Below are positions 28,078 through 38,232 of a stretch of DNA of 64,000 nt, piece after piece (within the stretch, counting starts at the first letter, position 1; each line of letters opens with the position of its first letter). Under the pieces are notes generated by a model. The model did no database searches and had not been told where the DNA came from. It saw nothing but the letters and a program-made list of their open reading frames with translations. The translations under genes and the position numbers were made by a program. This DNA is from Gammaproteobacteria bacterium HGW-Gammaproteobacteria-1 (lineage in GTDB: Bacteria > Pseudomonadota > Gammaproteobacteria > Thiohalomonadales > Thiohalomonadaceae). The DNA lies in assembly GCA_002840095.1 (NCBI GenBank), contig PGZL01000005.1, positions 186,001 through 250,000 of the forward strand. The letters run 5' to 3'.

Positions 28078-28288
28078 CTTCAACCTCGTGCTATCTCCCC
28101 GGTATTTGTCGGGGAATGACCGTGAATTCCGGGACAGTATACGCAATTTGAGCGGTTCCGATTCCGCTGCGCGACGAACGGCTCGGCACGGTGGGAGGGA
28201 CCCGGCGCACGGGCCGAGCAGTTACCGTCTCTTTTAGGGTAAAGTCGGGGAAATCATTGCCGATGTATGAACCCAGCCCACACACAGC

Positions 28289-28951
28289 ATGATCATGGCC
28301 GACCACCCTCAAGACATCTGTCCCGTCGACCACCCGGAATGCGAGGCTCTCGCTACGTTGCGTTCATTGCGTGACGAGAACGGCAGGCTGGCAACCCAGG
28401 TCCGCACGGACCCGTTGACCGGCCTGTTCAACTACCGCCATTTCAGGGAGAGTCTGCAGGCCGAGCTGGAACGCACCGGCCGCTCCGGCCAGCCCACGGC
28501 CCTGATCATCATCGACCTCGATCATTTCAAACAGGTCAACGACCGCTGGGGCCACGAGGTGGGCAACCTGGCGCTGCGCCATACCGCGGAATGCATGCAC
28601 GAGTCCATGCGCCGCATCGACATTCTGTGCCGCTATGGCGGCGAGGAGTTCACTATCATTGCGCCGGCGACGGGACTGGCCGGTGCGGTGAAGGCGGCGG
28701 AGCGGCTGCGCCGCTTGCTGGAGGCAAGGCCGCTGGCGACGGGGCAGGGGACACTGCAACTGACCGCCAGTCTCGGCGTGGCCATCCACACCTCGCTGCA
28801 TCCGCTCACGGCCGAAGCGATGGTGAAGCAGGCCGACGCATTCATGTACCAAGCCAAACAAACCGGGCGCAATCGCGTCTGCCATCCGCCCCTGGAGTCG
28901 GCCGCCGCATCCCAGGTCACCACCGACGAGCGGGCGGCGCTGCTGGGATAA
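28289..28951 (+). CDS. Soluble diguanylate cyclase (GGDEF)
   Basis: 220 aa. A short N-terminal region with a Cys/His patch (CPVDHPEC) precedes a complete GGDEF domain: DPLTGLFNYRHF, DLDHFKQVNDRWGH, then the active-site signature as GGEEF (YGGEEFTII), which is compatible with activity. There are no TM helices, so it is cytoplasmic. ATG at 28295 is an alternative start. The last about 45 bp of the gene are duplicated at 32273-32320, on the far side of the HD-GYP gene. Confidence 0.9.
   Translation: MIMADHPQDICPVDHPECEALATLRSLRDENGRLATQVRTDPLTGLFNYRHFRESLQAELERTGRSGQPTALIIIDLDHFKQVNDRWGHEVGNLALRHTAECMHESMRRIDILCRYGGEEFTIIAPATGLAGAVKAAERLRRLLEARPLATGQGTLQLTASLGVAIHTSLHPLTAEAMVKQADAFMYQAKQTGRNRVCHPPLESAAASQVTTDERAALLG
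28899..28945 (+). repeat. Left copy of a ~47-bp direct repeat flanking the HD-GYP gene
   Basis: Lies inside the 3' end of the GGDEF gene. The sequence CGGCCGCCGC through GACGAGCGGGCGGCGCTG recurs at 32273-32320 with about two mismatches and in the same orientation. Confidence 0.9.
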
Positions 28952-28983
28952 GCCTCGCATACCACGCAACGGCAGGCCGGCAA

Positions 28984-31900
28984 TCAGTCAAACCTGAAAC
29001 CCTGCGTCCGTATCACATCGACGCAGGCGTCGACGACGGCGGACTCGAACTGGTGGCCGCGCCCGCGCTCAATCTCCTGCAACGCAGTATCGACGCCCAT
29101 GCCGGGACGGTAGGGACGGTGGGTGGTCATGGCCTCCACCACGTCACATACCGCGAGGATACGCGCCTCGGGCAGGATGTCGTCGCCGTGCAGGCCCTGC
29201 GGATAGCCGGAGCCGTCCATGCGCTCATGGTGCTGACGTACGATCTCCGCAATGGGCCAGGGGAAGTCGACGGGCTTGAGTATGTCGTAACCGGCGGCGG
29301 CATGGGCGCGCACCAGCAGCATTTCCGTCTCGCTCAAACGTCCCGGTTTGCTCAGGATTTCGGCCGGGACGGCAATCTTGCCGACGTCGTGCACGATCCC
29401 GGCTAGGTAGACCACCTGCACCCGCTCTTCCGGCCAGCCCATGGCCCGGGCCACCGCAGCTGCCAGCTGGGCCACGCGCCGCTGATGCCCGGCGGTGTAC
29501 GGGTCGCGCAGTTCGACCGCGCTGGCCAGGGCCTGGATGGTGGACTCCATGCTCGAGTGCAGGCGTTCGATGAATCGTTGATGATCGAGACGGACACGCA
29601 GGGTTTCAATGCCGAAACCAAGATCACTGGCCAGCTCTGACAGCAGCATGACTTCTTCGGGGCCGAAGCCGCCGCTGTCGGAGGCGTAGATATTGAACGT
29701 GCCGATGACGGCTTCACCAACCTTGAGGGGCAGGGCGATGGCCGAATGAAAACCATGGGCGAGGGCACGTTCCCGCCACGCCGGGCACTCGGCCTGCGCA
29801 ACGTCCTGGATCACCTGGATGTCGCCGCTCTGCGCTGCACGCAGGGTCGGCCGGCATTTTTCTCCCAGTTCATCCCCCCGCAGGACGGCGGACATACCGA
29901 GATAGTCATCGGCACGCGGGCCGAAGTGCGCCATCCTGTAAACGGCGTCGGTGTCCACGTAGCCGACCCAGGCCATGGCAAACTCGCCCACCTCGACGAC
30001 GATATTGCACATCTGCTGCAACAATGCGGTCTCGTCGCCGGCGTGGACCAGTGCCTCGTTGCAGCGACTCAAGGTAAGCAGGAACCGGTTGATGCGCAGC
30101 AGTTCCCGCTCGGCGCGGGTATGTTCGTCGCGCATACGCAGGTTGACGATACCGAAGGCCAGGTCATCGGCCAGTTCCTCGAGCAGGCGTATTTCCGACG
30201 GCGTGATGGCGTTGGCCTCCGCAGAGTAAATCAGCAGCACTCCGAACACCCCATCCCTGTCGTCTTTCAGCGGCAGGGCGATGCCGGAGTGATAGCCGCG
30301 CTGCAGGGCCGCCTGGCGCCATGGCGCCATGTTCATGTCGGTGGCAAAGTCCTGCACGTAGTACATCGTGCCGCTGCGTATGGCGATGCCGGCGGGGCCG
30401 CGCCCGTGCGCCACGGCGTCGGACCAGGAGAGTTTCGCCTGCGCCACATAGCCGCTGTCCTCACCGGCCCACGCCACCGGACGAACCGTCTTGTCCTCAT
30501 CCCGCTCGGCGTAGCCGACCCAGGCCATGCGGTAGCCGGCAACTTCGCAGATAATCCGGCAGACATCATTGAGAAGGCCGGCCTCGTCAGCGGCGCGCAA
30601 CAGTACCTGATTGCATTCACTCACGGCGCGCAACTCGCGATTGAGGCGACGCTGCAACTCCTCCGCCTCGCGGCGCTCAGTGATGTCGGTGGCAATACCG
30701 ATGATGCTGACGACTTCGTCGCTTTCGTCGACCTCGGGGACGTGACGGAGACTGAAATGGCGATCGCCCTGCAGGGTTCTCCATACCACTTCGCAACGGT
30801 TGGGTTGCCCCGTAACCGCTACCGCCCGAATCAAGTCCACCAGGGCGGTGCCATCGGTCGACGAGCCAGGAGGGTAGGTGCCGACGGCTTCTTCCGGCGC
30901 GACACCGAAAGTCGACGCGATGACCTGATTGGCGTAGAGGATGCGACCGTCGGCGTCGAAGCGCGTGATCACGTCGGGCAGGTTTTCCACCACCGTGTGC
31001 AACTGTCTCTCGGCGGACTTCAGCGCCGTGACGTCATGCCCGATGGCCAGCACCGTGACCACCTGTCCGTGTTCGTCGAACTCGGGCACGAAGCGGGCGT
31101 GGGCCCAGGCATCTCCCGCGAACGAGCGATGCTTGAACACCAGCTCCTCCGCCTGGCCGCTTTGCAGCACCGCCCGGATTTTGTCCTGGTACAACTCCGG
31201 CGCGTACAATACGGTGCTCTTCAGCGGCAGCGGCGCATCAATGACGTCTGCGGGTGCAGTATCCGCCAGTTTGAAGAAGGCGGGATTGGCATAGGTGACC
31301 CGCAGCTCCCGGTCGTGGCGCATGACCACATCGGGGGAGTGTTCAACCAGGGCGCGAAATTCCTCCGAACGGGCCCGCAACTCCGCCTCCGCACGTTTGC
31401 GCCCGGTAATGTCGCGCACCAGCGACATCTGGTATTCGTTCCCGCGATACACGAAGTATGTGACGGTGATCTCCACCGGGACGACGCTGCCGTCCTTTTT
31501 GCGGTGCGTGCTCTCCAGGGTCAGTGAGCCGCGGTCCCTGATCTCGCGCCACGCCTCCTGCCAACGTTCCGCGGGCCATTGCGGGTCAACGTCGGCCAAC
31601 GACAGGGTGAGCAGCTCTTCCGGGCCATAGCCCAGCATGCGGCTCGCCTCGTCGTTGGCGTAGCGGATGCGTGAATTCTCGTCCAACAGGTAGATCGCCT
31701 CACTCACCTTGCCCAGGGCGAACTCCAGCTGTTCGAGCCGTTCCTCGTTGCGTCTTTGCACAGTGATATCGCGGACATGTCCTAGCACGCGGGCCGGGCG
31801 CCCAGCGACGGCGGCAGAGGGCGTCAGCGTGACTTCCAGGCAACGCCCGCTCCACTCGGCAACGTAGGCGATGCCGGCGGCGTCGGCATGGCACTGATTG

Positions 31901-32154
31901 AGGCGGGAAACCAATTCGCCGCCCACGGCCGGGGCGAGGAGCTCATCCAGGTAACATCCCGCGGGCGGCGCGGTAGTGACGGCCATGGCTTCGAGCCAAG
32001 CGGAGTTGGAAAAAAGCAGCAGCCACCGGCCATCGACGGTGAGGCCGGATACGAATAGAGCGCTCGGAGATCCCTCTACAAGTTGCTGGCAGAGAGATTC
32101 CGTCGCTCCGCTGGCAGCGCCGGTCGACCCGCCCCGGCTGTCTTGCTTATGCAT
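28984..32154 (-). CDS. Multi-PAS/GAF HD-GYP c-di-GMP phosphodiesterase
   Basis: 1056 aa from ATG 32154; upstream ORF residues are not family-like and the ribosome site is weak. Four PAS/PAC modules can be followed (including RYANDEASRMLGYGPEELL and HVRDITVQRRNEERLEQLE-type linkers), then two GAF domains (ALVHAGDETALLQQMCNIVVEVGEFAMAWVGYV). The C-terminal HD-GYP domain has the metal-binding HD in GIVHDVGKIAVP and HHERMDGSGYPQG. It degrades c-di-GMP to GMP in response to cytoplasmic signals; no TM helix is visible. The gene lies between two copies of a direct repeat. Confidence 0.92.
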   Translation of the reverse strand: MHKQDSRGGSTGAASGATESLCQQLVEGSPSALFVSGLTVDGRWLLLFSNSAWLEAMAVTTAPPAGCYLDELLAPAVGGELVSRLNQCHADAAGIAYVAEWSGRCLEVTLTPSAAVAGRPARVLGHVRDITVQRRNEERLEQLEFALGKVSEAIYLLDENSRIRYANDEASRMLGYGPEELLTLSLADVDPQWPAERWQEAWREIRDRGSLTLESTHRKKDGSVVPVEITVTYFVYRGNEYQMSLVRDITGRKRAEAELRARSEEFRALVEHSPDVVMRHDRELRVTYANPAFFKLADTAPADVIDAPLPLKSTVLYAPELYQDKIRAVLQSGQAEELVFKHRSFAGDAWAHARFVPEFDEHGQVVTVLAIGHDVTALKSAERQLHTVVENLPDVITRFDADGRILYANQVIASTFGVAPEEAVGTYPPGSSTDGTALVDLIRAVAVTGQPNRCEVVWRTLQGDRHFSLRHVPEVDESDEVVSIIGIATDITERREAEELQRRLNRELRAVSECNQVLLRAADEAGLLNDVCRIICEVAGYRMAWVGYAERDEDKTVRPVAWAGEDSGYVAQAKLSWSDAVAHGRGPAGIAIRSGTMYYVQDFATDMNMAPWRQAALQRGYHSGIALPLKDDRDGVFGVLLIYSAEANAITPSEIRLLEELADDLAFGIVNLRMRDEHTRAERELLRINRFLLTLSRCNEALVHAGDETALLQQMCNIVVEVGEFAMAWVGYVDTDAVYRMAHFGPRADDYLGMSAVLRGDELGEKCRPTLRAAQSGDIQVIQDVAQAECPAWRERALAHGFHSAIALPLKVGEAVIGTFNIYASDSGGFGPEEVMLLSELASDLGFGIETLRVRLDHQRFIERLHSSMESTIQALASAVELRDPYTAGHQRRVAQLAAAVARAMGWPEERVQVVYLAGIVHDVGKIAVPAEILSKPGRLSETEMLLVRAHAAAGYDILKPVDFPWPIAEIVRQHHERMDGSGYPQGLHGDDILPEARILAVCDVVEAMTTHRPYRPGMGVDTALQEIERGRGHQFESAVVDACVDVIRTQGFRFD

Positions 32155-32272
32155 GGCTTCTGCTTGTGTGTAGTGGGATGTTTGCGCCGAGACGTGGGTT
32201 TCGGCGCGGCAATACAGCATACTAAAAACCAATCCGGAAAGGGGGATTACACAATATTCCGGCGCAGCATGG

Positions 32273-32320
32273 CGGCCGCCGCCTCCCAGGTCACCACCGA
32301 CGAGCGGGCGGCGCTGCCGG
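32273..32320 (+). repeat. Right copy of the ~47-bp direct repeat (remnant of GGDEF gene 3' end)
   Basis: Near-identical to 28899-28945 and placed between the HD-GYP start and the soxZ stop. It is not part of an intact gene here. Confidence 0.88.
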
Positions 32321-32326
32321 GCAGAG

Positions 32327-32677
32327 TCAGACGCGCCCGGGCTTCCCTGAGGACAAGGCCACCGCGCCTTCCACTGCGTCGCTCACGCCCTTGTTGTCCG
32401 TCCAGTGGACACGCACCACATCACCGGGGCGCACGCGCCGGATATGGAAGGAGACAAACGGATTGAGGGCCATGCCCCAGCTCCAGTAGGCCGCCATCAC
32501 TTCCTCGCCGTTGTGTTCGAAGTGGATCTCCTCGATGAAATGCCGGGGAATGGTTATGCCGGTGACGGAATCCTTGCGGGTTCCGGTTTCCATGGGATGC
32601 CGGAGCAGGATGCGGACATCGGCTCCACCGTTGACCGACTCGACGCGGATCCTGTGGACGCTATTTCCATTGGCCAT
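32327..32677 (-). CDS. soxZ: Thiosulfate oxidation carrier complex protein SoxZ
   Basis: 116 aa, with AGGAG upstream of the ATG. Family pattern: RVESVNGGADVRILLRHPMETGTRKD, ITIPRHFIEEIHFEHNGEEVMAAYWSWGMALNPFVSFHI, VRVHWTDNKG. SoxZ forms a heterodimer with SoxY and helps carry sulfur intermediates in the periplasm. It is encoded 27 bp after soxY. Other sox genes (soxXA, soxB, soxCD) are not in the window. Confidence 0.95.
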   Translation of the reverse strand: MANGNSVHRIRVESVNGGADVRILLRHPMETGTRKDSVTGITIPRHFIEEIHFEHNGEEVMAAYWSWGMALNPFVSFHIRRVRPGDVVRVHWTDNKGVSDAVEGAVALSSGKPGRV

Positions 32678-32704
32678 GACGCGGTACTCCTGTCCGATGG
32701 CGGC

Positions 32705-33163
32705 CTAGCAGCCACCCACCGCAACTTCCACCCGGCGCGACGTGCTGTAGTAACGCCCGTCCGCCTCCACCAGCGCGACCACCCTGCCGGTGCCCCCCAT
32801 CTTGATGCGGGCACTGAGGCTCGGTGAAACCGCCGGCGTCAGTTCAAACCGCGACAGGGCCGGGAAGGGATTTTTCTCCGACAGCAGGGCGATGCTGCGC
32901 GTGCCGGGAATCTTGCTGATGACATCCACGGGCACGGTACGGCCGTCGGCGGCCTGTTCCGGCGCCTGGAGCACGATGGCGTCGCTGTCGCTGATCGGCG
33001 CTCCGCCGCTCAGCGCCCTGAGCGCGGCGTCGAGAGTCTCCGCATTGAACGCGGCGGCGGGCCATGCCGCCAATGCCCGTTGCGGCTTGAGCAGTCCGGC
33101 GCCGGCCAGCAGCGCACACTCCGCCGCGGCCAGGGTCGCCCCGAGAAAGGTTCTGCGTTGCAT
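32705..33163 (-). CDS. soxY: Thiosulfate oxidation carrier protein SoxY
   Basis: 152 aa; GGAGG before the ATG. It has a Tat-like N-terminus (MQRRTFLGATLAAAECALLAGAGLL) and the Sox-type Ig-fold core. The protein ends in VAVGGC, so the C-terminal sulfur-carrying Cys is present at the very end, as in SoxY, though the usual following GG is missing. SoxYZ carries thiosulfate-derived sulfur on this Cys while SoxAX, SoxB and SoxCD act on it. Confidence 0.94.
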   Translation of the reverse strand: MQRRTFLGATLAAAECALLAGAGLLKPQRALAAWPAAAFNAETLDAALRALSGGAPISDSDAIVLQAPEQAADGRTVPVDVISKIPGTRSIALLSEKNPFPALSRFELTPAVSPSLSARIKMGGTGRVVALVEADGRYYSTSRRVEVAVGGC

Positions 33164-33189
33164 GGCGAACCTCCGTGCTTTTGCGCGTG

Positions 33190-33756
33190 CTAAAACCCCA
33201 GGCGCAGGCCGACGGTGAATGCACTGTAGTCCTCACCCTGGCTCACGCCGCCGGGCGGCCGGTAGCCGTCGACGCTGCCGCGGCTGTAGTCGAGGAACAC
33301 ATGAGTGCCCATGGCGGCATAGCGCACGACTTCGTAACCCAGTCCCACGCTGTAACCGTTGCCGGTGCCGTCGGCGGCGCCGTCGGCGTTGTTCCAGTGG
33401 GTAACGCTGCCGCCGGCAAACGACAGATAGAGCTTGGACTCGGCCGTCGGCCAATAGCGCACCACGGCGAACACCTGCCGCAGCCCTTCCCCCGAAGCCG
33501 TATCCCAGAAATTGCTGGCCTCGATATTCCAGCCGCCGGCCGCAATACCGAGCTGCAATTGGGGATGGAAGGCGTAGCCGCCGGCAAGGGCCAGGTAGAG
33601 GCGGCTGTCGGTACGGGAACGCGCCACATCTGGCGACAGGTACAGGTTGCCGAAGCCGATGTCGATATTGCCCCAGAAGCCATGCCGCAGCCCGCCGTCG
33701 GCGGCGCCGGCAACGCCGCAGGACAACAGCAGGGGCAGGAAAAGCAGGTATTTCAT
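33190..33756 (-). CDS. Outer-membrane beta-barrel-like protein
   Basis: 188 aa. A signal peptide (MKYLLFLPLLLSCGVAGA) is followed by alternating-residue beta-strand segments (RLYLALAGGYAFHPQLQLGIAAGGWNIE, SKLYLSFAGGSVTHW). The C-terminal strand AFTVGLRLGF ends in Phe, as in outer-membrane proteins. The size suits an eight-stranded barrel. Function unknown. It lies just upstream of soxYZ on the same strand, so it could be cotranscribed. Confidence 0.7.
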   Translation of the reverse strand: MKYLLFLPLLLSCGVAGAADGGLRHGFWGNIDIGFGNLYLSPDVARSRTDSRLYLALAGGYAFHPQLQLGIAAGGWNIEASNFWDTASGEGLRQVFAVVRYWPTAESKLYLSFAGGSVTHWNNADGAADGTGNGYSVGLGYEVVRYAAMGTHVFLDYSRGSVDGYRPPGGVSQGEDYSAFTVGLRLGF

Positions 33757-33819
33757 ATCCCGGTACCGAGGAGGGCCACGCAGTAAAGAATAGCCCCGAT
33801 ACGGGAAAAGTCAGGCCGT

Positions 33820-36279
33820 CTATTCGAGGAGCTTGACGAACTGCGCGGCGGGCATGGGCCTACCCAGCAGGTAACCCTGGGCTTCCTGGCACTGATGCTG
33901 CTGGAGAAACTCCAGCTGTTCCGGCGTTTCGACGCCTTCCGCGACGACCTTGAGCGCCAGGGTCTCGGACAGGGAGATGATGGCCCGCACGATGGCGGCA
34001 TCCTGGGAATCGGACGTCAGTTCACGCACGAAGGACTGATCGATCTTGAGGGTGTTGATGGGAAAGCGCTTGAGGTAGCTGAGCGATGAATAGCCGGTAC
34101 CGAAATCGTCGATGGCAATGGAAATGCCGTGCTGGCGCAGCGGGTTCATGATCGCAATCGCCTTTTGGGTGTCTTTGATCAGCAGGCCCTCGGTGATTTC
34201 CAGTTCGAGCAGATGGGCGGGGAACTCCTGCTCCCGGATGACGGCCAACAGGTTGCGGACAAAATCCTGGCCGAAGAACTGCCGCATCGACACGTTCACG
34301 GCAACGCGCAGATGGGTGCCGTACTGCTGGTTCCATTCATAGGTCTGCCGGCAGGCTTCGGCCAGTACCCAATCGCCCAGGGCCAGGATCAGTCCCGTTT
34401 CCTCGGCGATGGGTATGAATACGTTGGGCGGCGTCATACTGCCGTCGGGCCGCGGCCAGCGGATCAGCGCTTCCATCCCCACCAGCTTGCGGTCCGCGAG
34501 GCGTATCTTGGGCTGGTAATAGATTTCGAATGCCCGGGCATCGACGGCACGGTGAAGATCGTGGATTAGATTGAGCCGCTCGACCGCACGGGTATGCATT
34601 TCCGGCTGGAAGAACTTGTAGTTGTTCTTGCCGTTGTCCTTGGCTTGATACATAGCGATATCGGCGTGCCGGGTAAGATCGTCGACCGTCTGTGCGTCAT
34701 CGGGATAGACGGCAATGCCGATGCTGGCGCCGACGCGTACGTCATGGCCGTCGATGGACACGGGACTCCTGATGACCTCCAGAATTTCCTCTGCCAGAGA
34801 ACCAATTTGTTCCGGCTGCCTCACATCGGAAAGCAGCATGGCGAATTCGTCGCCGCCGAGACGGGCCACGGTATCGGATTTGCGGATACGCCCCTGCAGG
34901 CGCTTGGCGACCTCGATCAGCAGCCTGTCGCCGGCGGCGTGGCCGAGGCTGTCGTTGACGTCCTTGAAACCGTCCAGATCGATGAACATCAGGGCACCTT
35001 GCCGTCCGCTGCGTTGCATGACGGAAGTCAGTTTGCCGAGACGCTCACGGAAGAAAGCGCGGTTCGGCAGCGTCGTCAGCGGATCGTAGAAGGCCAGGTT
35101 GCGCAGTCTCTCCTCGGCCATCTTTTTGTCGGTGATGTCGGAGAACACGCCCACATACTGGCGGGGATTACCGGCTTCGTCTCGTATGGCGTTGATGCGC
35201 AGCCACTTGGGGAACAGTTCGCCGTTCTTGCGCCGATCCCATATTTCACCGGCCCAATGGCCTTCGCTGCGCAGTTGCGCCCACATCTCTTCATAGAAGG
35301 CACGGTCATGGCGACCCGATTTGTTGATGCGCGGATTCCGGCCGATGAGTTCCTTGCGGTCGTAGCCGGTGATCTGCGCATAGGCGTTGTTGACGTCCAA
35401 GATCCTGGCGTCCGCATCGGTAATAATGACCGCTTCGCCGGTATGGTCAATGATCTGCTTGGCGAGGCGTATGCGCTGCACGTCCCGGTTATACAGGCTC
35501 AGGAAGAACCACAGGATGACCAGGTAGGCGAGTAGCCGCAGGACATGCCAGAGCCACCATGTGGCATCCCAGACCGCGGAAAAGTGGAACAGGGCCGCGG
35601 CCATGCCGAACAGCAGGCAGTGGTTGGCCAGGAGCACCCGTTCTTCCTGATCCTCGGCATTGTCCTGCCACGCGAAATGGAACCACGCGGCGAGGAAACC
35701 TATGCCACCCACCATATTGAGCAACTCAGCCGTCAGCGTGAACTGGCCCTCGGTCGCCATGGACGGAATCCAGTGGGGAAAGAGGATGGAGCCCAATCCC
35801 AGGGTGACGCTCGCCGCCGCCATCAAGCCGGGGGCCGCCTGCAGGCGCGGCAGACTTGATACACGTTCGGGCAGCACCACCAGGGCGAAGGTGAGGCCGC
35901 CGACCAGGGTGGCCACGCTGTGCAGCCAGATGAAGGTATTGCCGGGTGAAATGCTGGCGTGGAAGCCGTCCAGCAGTCCCATGCCCATCAGAGTGGTGGA
36001 GACCCAGATGTAACCGGGACGCAGCTGGTTGCTGTGTCGCATGATCAGGATGAACAGGGATAGCAGGATGGCGGCAAATGATCCCACCGCCTCGACCAGG
36101 GAATGCAGCGGCTCGTTGGCCCAGCGGAAGGTGTCCAGCGAGAGATTGAACAGAACGGCGGCCGCCACCGGGATGACGGCGCTGGGGAGGACCGTGGTCA
36201 GGAACGGATACCACCATGCCGAGCTGATGGGCTGACGGGGCATGTCATCGGGAACGGCAACCATCAACTCTTGACCCAT
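33820..36279 (-). CDS. Seven-TM-type sensor PAS-GGDEF-EAL protein
   Basis: 819 aa; start ATG 36279, with 36264 as an alternative, and a weak ribosome site. The N-terminal ~260 residues contain about seven or eight hydrophobic helices ([54 protein letters not shown]), a MASE-type membrane sensor. Then follow PAS/PAC, GGDEF with [10 protein letters not shown], and EAL with [10 protein letters not shown] and [17 protein letters not shown]. Both active sites look intact. It is closely similar in its catalytic half to the GGDEF-EAL protein at 19208-21769, so the two could be paralogues with different sensors. Confidence 0.92.
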   Translation of the reverse strand: MGQELMVAVPDDMPRQPISSAWWYPFLTTVLPSAVIPVAAAVLFNLSLDTFRWANEPLHSLVEAVGSFAAILLSLFILIMRHSNQLRPGYIWVSTTLMGMGLLDGFHASISPGNTFIWLHSVATLVGGLTFALVVLPERVSSLPRLQAAPGLMAAASVTLGLGSILFPHWIPSMATEGQFTLTAELLNMVGGIGFLAAWFHFAWQDNAEDQEERVLLANHCLLFGMAAALFHFSAVWDATWWLWHVLRLLAYLVILWFFLSLYNRDVQRIRLAKQIIDHTGEAVIITDADARILDVNNAYAQITGYDRKELIGRNPRINKSGRHDRAFYEEMWAQLRSEGHWAGEIWDRRKNGELFPKWLRINAIRDEAGNPRQYVGVFSDITDKKMAEERLRNLAFYDPLTTLPNRAFFRERLGKLTSVMQRSGRQGALMFIDLDGFKDVNDSLGHAAGDRLLIEVAKRLQGRIRKSDTVARLGGDEFAMLLSDVRQPEQIGSLAEEILEVIRSPVSIDGHDVRVGASIGIAVYPDDAQTVDDLTRHADIAMYQAKDNGKNNYKFFQPEMHTRAVERLNLIHDLHRAVDARAFEIYYQPKIRLADRKLVGMEALIRWPRPDGSMTPPNVFIPIAEETGLILALGDWVLAEACRQTYEWNQQYGTHLRVAVNVSMRQFFGQDFVRNLLAVIREQEFPAHLLELEITEGLLIKDTQKAIAIMNPLRQHGISIAIDDFGTGYSSLSYLKRFPINTLKIDQSFVRELTSDSQDAAIVRAIISLSETLALKVVAEGVETPEQLEFLQQHQCQEAQGYLLGRPMPAAQFVKLLE

Positions 36280-36449
36280 GTAAGTGCAGTGTTTTTGTCG
36301 CAGAAATCATAACACAGAGCATAAGGTCATTTGCCAGGCGGAGCGTGCCACGGATGAATTGCCGCTGTGCAAGGCGACATAGGGATGTGCCGGTCAAACC
36401 GGCGTCGGTGTGCAACCGTCTTCAGGACGGCAGGACGGGAAGGGCGGCC

Positions 36450-36980
36450 TTACACAGCGTCGTTGCGGCCATCGCCCGAGACGGGCGCCGGATTGATTTC
36501 GTCCGGGGAGCGCATCCCTTGCAGCTGTTCAAACAGCGTGTGCAAACGCTCTGCCCGCTTTCGGTTGACGCCCAGATCGGAACGGCCGGCGCGCGAGGCG
36601 GAGCGCAGATGGATCACGCCCGCATCGGCCGCCAGACGGCACTCCACATCATCGACGAAACGGAATACGCGGCTGGTGAACGTGGCCCAGATGAGGTCCG
36701 GGCGTTCCTCGACGATGGTTCCGCCCGCGGCAATGATCGCCGCGCGCAAGTCGGTCCATGCGCTTGCAGCGCTCCCTTGGTACGGCAGCGGCGCAATGCG
36801 CGCAGCCGCGACATCGCTCTCGCTGGATACGCAGTTGGGTGTATCCGGGCAGGGCCGCAGATGTCCCGCCACCAGTTTCACTTTGGGCACCGGCGCGGTA
36901 AAGGAAAGGTAGGCGAAGTAGCCGACCCAGAGCAGCAGCAAGGCCGCTACGGCAAGGGCGAGAAGTTTCAGCAGCATCAT
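36450..36980 (-). CDS. DUF1499 family protein
   Basis: 176 aa from ATG 36980; a GTG at 37031 with GGAAG upstream is a plausible longer start. An N-terminal membrane anchor (LLALAVAALLLLWVGYFAYL) is followed by the DUF1499 pattern LRPCPDTPNCVSSES, IVEERPDLIWATFTSRVFRFVDDVECRL, IHLRSASRAGRSDLGVNRKRAERL. The family is common in proteobacteria and cyanobacteria and has no proven role. It stands alone. Confidence 0.88.
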   Translation of the reverse strand: MMLLKLLALAVAALLLLWVGYFAYLSFTAPVPKVKLVAGHLRPCPDTPNCVSSESDVAAARIAPLPYQGSAASAWTDLRAAIIAAGGTIVEERPDLIWATFTSRVFRFVDDVECRLAADAGVIHLRSASRAGRSDLGVNRKRAERLHTLFEQLQGMRSPDEINPAPVSGDGRNDAV

Positions 36981-37271
36981 GGCAGGGGCCCCGCGGTCCT
37001 GGTGAGCGCGCGCGACGCCGGACGCACTCACGATGACTTCCGTCCGGCTAACTATAGGCCGCCGTCACCGCTGCCGCAGAAACCCGCAGGTGCCGCTCTC
37101 CGGAACCGGGAGACGCACCATTTCCGGCATTTATCAAACTTCAGCGCGCCTTGACTGCAGCGCCGCCGCGAAAACTCGATGGCACTTGTTCCTGGTCAAT
37201 TACGGCACCGGCTCCTTGCTCTAGCCTGACGTGCCACTCCATCCAGACGATAAGCGAAAACGAGGTCAGAC

Positions 37272-38204
37272 ATGACGCGTCCCCAACAACAAACCACGGT
37301 CGCAGCGACGCCCTTCAGCCTGGAGCATGAGGACCTGTACCAGCGCTGGCGCGATCAGAAACTCAAGGACTACCCCCAGAATCTCGGCGACCTGCTGGTG
37401 GAGATCAAGGATCCCCGCACACTGACCGACAGCGAACACCGGGCCCTGCTGCAACGCTGCCGCAAGGCGAACATGGCGTTGTATGCCGGCAGGACCGGCA
37501 CCGATCCCGATGCGGAGATCCCGCTGTCCATGGGCCGCCGCTTCGGCCTGCAGGACCTGAACAGGAACTGGCTGGCGGACGAGACCGGACTGACCTCGCT
37601 CACGGTGCGCACCGAAGGCGTGCGCCGCAATTACATTCCCTACACCAATCGGGCCATCAACTGGCACACCGACGGTTATTACAACGCCGCCAACCGGCAG
37701 ATCCACGCTCTCAACCTGCATGTGGTGCAGCAGGCCGCCAGCGGCGGCGAGAACGCACTGATGGATCACGAGATCGCCTACATCCTGCTGCGGGAAAAGA
37801 ATCCGGACTATATCCGCGCCCTGATGGCGCCTGCGGCGATGACCATCCCGGCCCGCATCGACGAGGGCGGCACCGTGGCCCGCGCGGAAGAGCCCGGCCC
37901 GGTGTTCAGCATCATGCCCTCGGGCGATCTGCACATGCGCTACACCATCCGCGTCAACAATGTGATGTGGGCCGACGATGCGCTGAGCCGGGAGGCGCTG
38001 GACTATTTGCAACACATCCTGAACGGCGACTCGCCCTACATCTACCGCGGCCGCCTGGAATCGGGCATGGGCCTGGTGAGCAACAACGTGCTGCACGATC
38101 GCGCCGCCTTCAGCGACGACGCCGTCCACAAGCGTCACTATTACCGCGCCCGTTATTTCGATCGTCTGGCGGGCACCACGCTGGCGGACAGCTACGCACT
38201 GTAA
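37272..38204 (+). CDS. TauD/TfdA-family Fe(II)/2-oxoglutarate dioxygenase (intact paralogue)
   Basis: 310 aa; GAGGTCAGAC before the ATG. Iron ligands: the HxD in INWHTDGYYN and the distal His in SNNVLHDR, with the 2-oxoglutarate-binding Arg in the following HKRHYYRARY region. The reaction is an oxygen- and 2-oxoglutarate-dependent hydroxylation; the substrate is not evident. The neighbour on the other strand is unrelated. The gene is the full-length relative of the pseudogene at 8507-9060 and supplies the reference for its lesions. Confidence 0.85.
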   Translation: MTRPQQQTTVAATPFSLEHEDLYQRWRDQKLKDYPQNLGDLLVEIKDPRTLTDSEHRALLQRCRKANMALYAGRTGTDPDAEIPLSMGRRFGLQDLNRNWLADETGLTSLTVRTEGVRRNYIPYTNRAINWHTDGYYNAANRQIHALNLHVVQQAASGGENALMDHEIAYILLREKNPDYIRALMAPAAMTIPARIDEGGTVARAEEPGPVFSIMPSGDLHMRYTIRVNNVMWADDALSREALDYLQHILNGDSPYIYRGRLESGMGLVSNNVLHDRAAFSDDAVHKRHYYRARYFDRLAGTTLADSYAL

Positions 38205-38232
38205 TAATGATGACAGGGCAGGGACGCCCAGC

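Noticed and set aside
29746-31527. 593-codon plus-strand ORF opposite the HD-GYP gene
   Set aside because: Shadow frame with His/Gly/Val-rich composition; the minus strand has clear PAS, GAF and HD-GYP domains.
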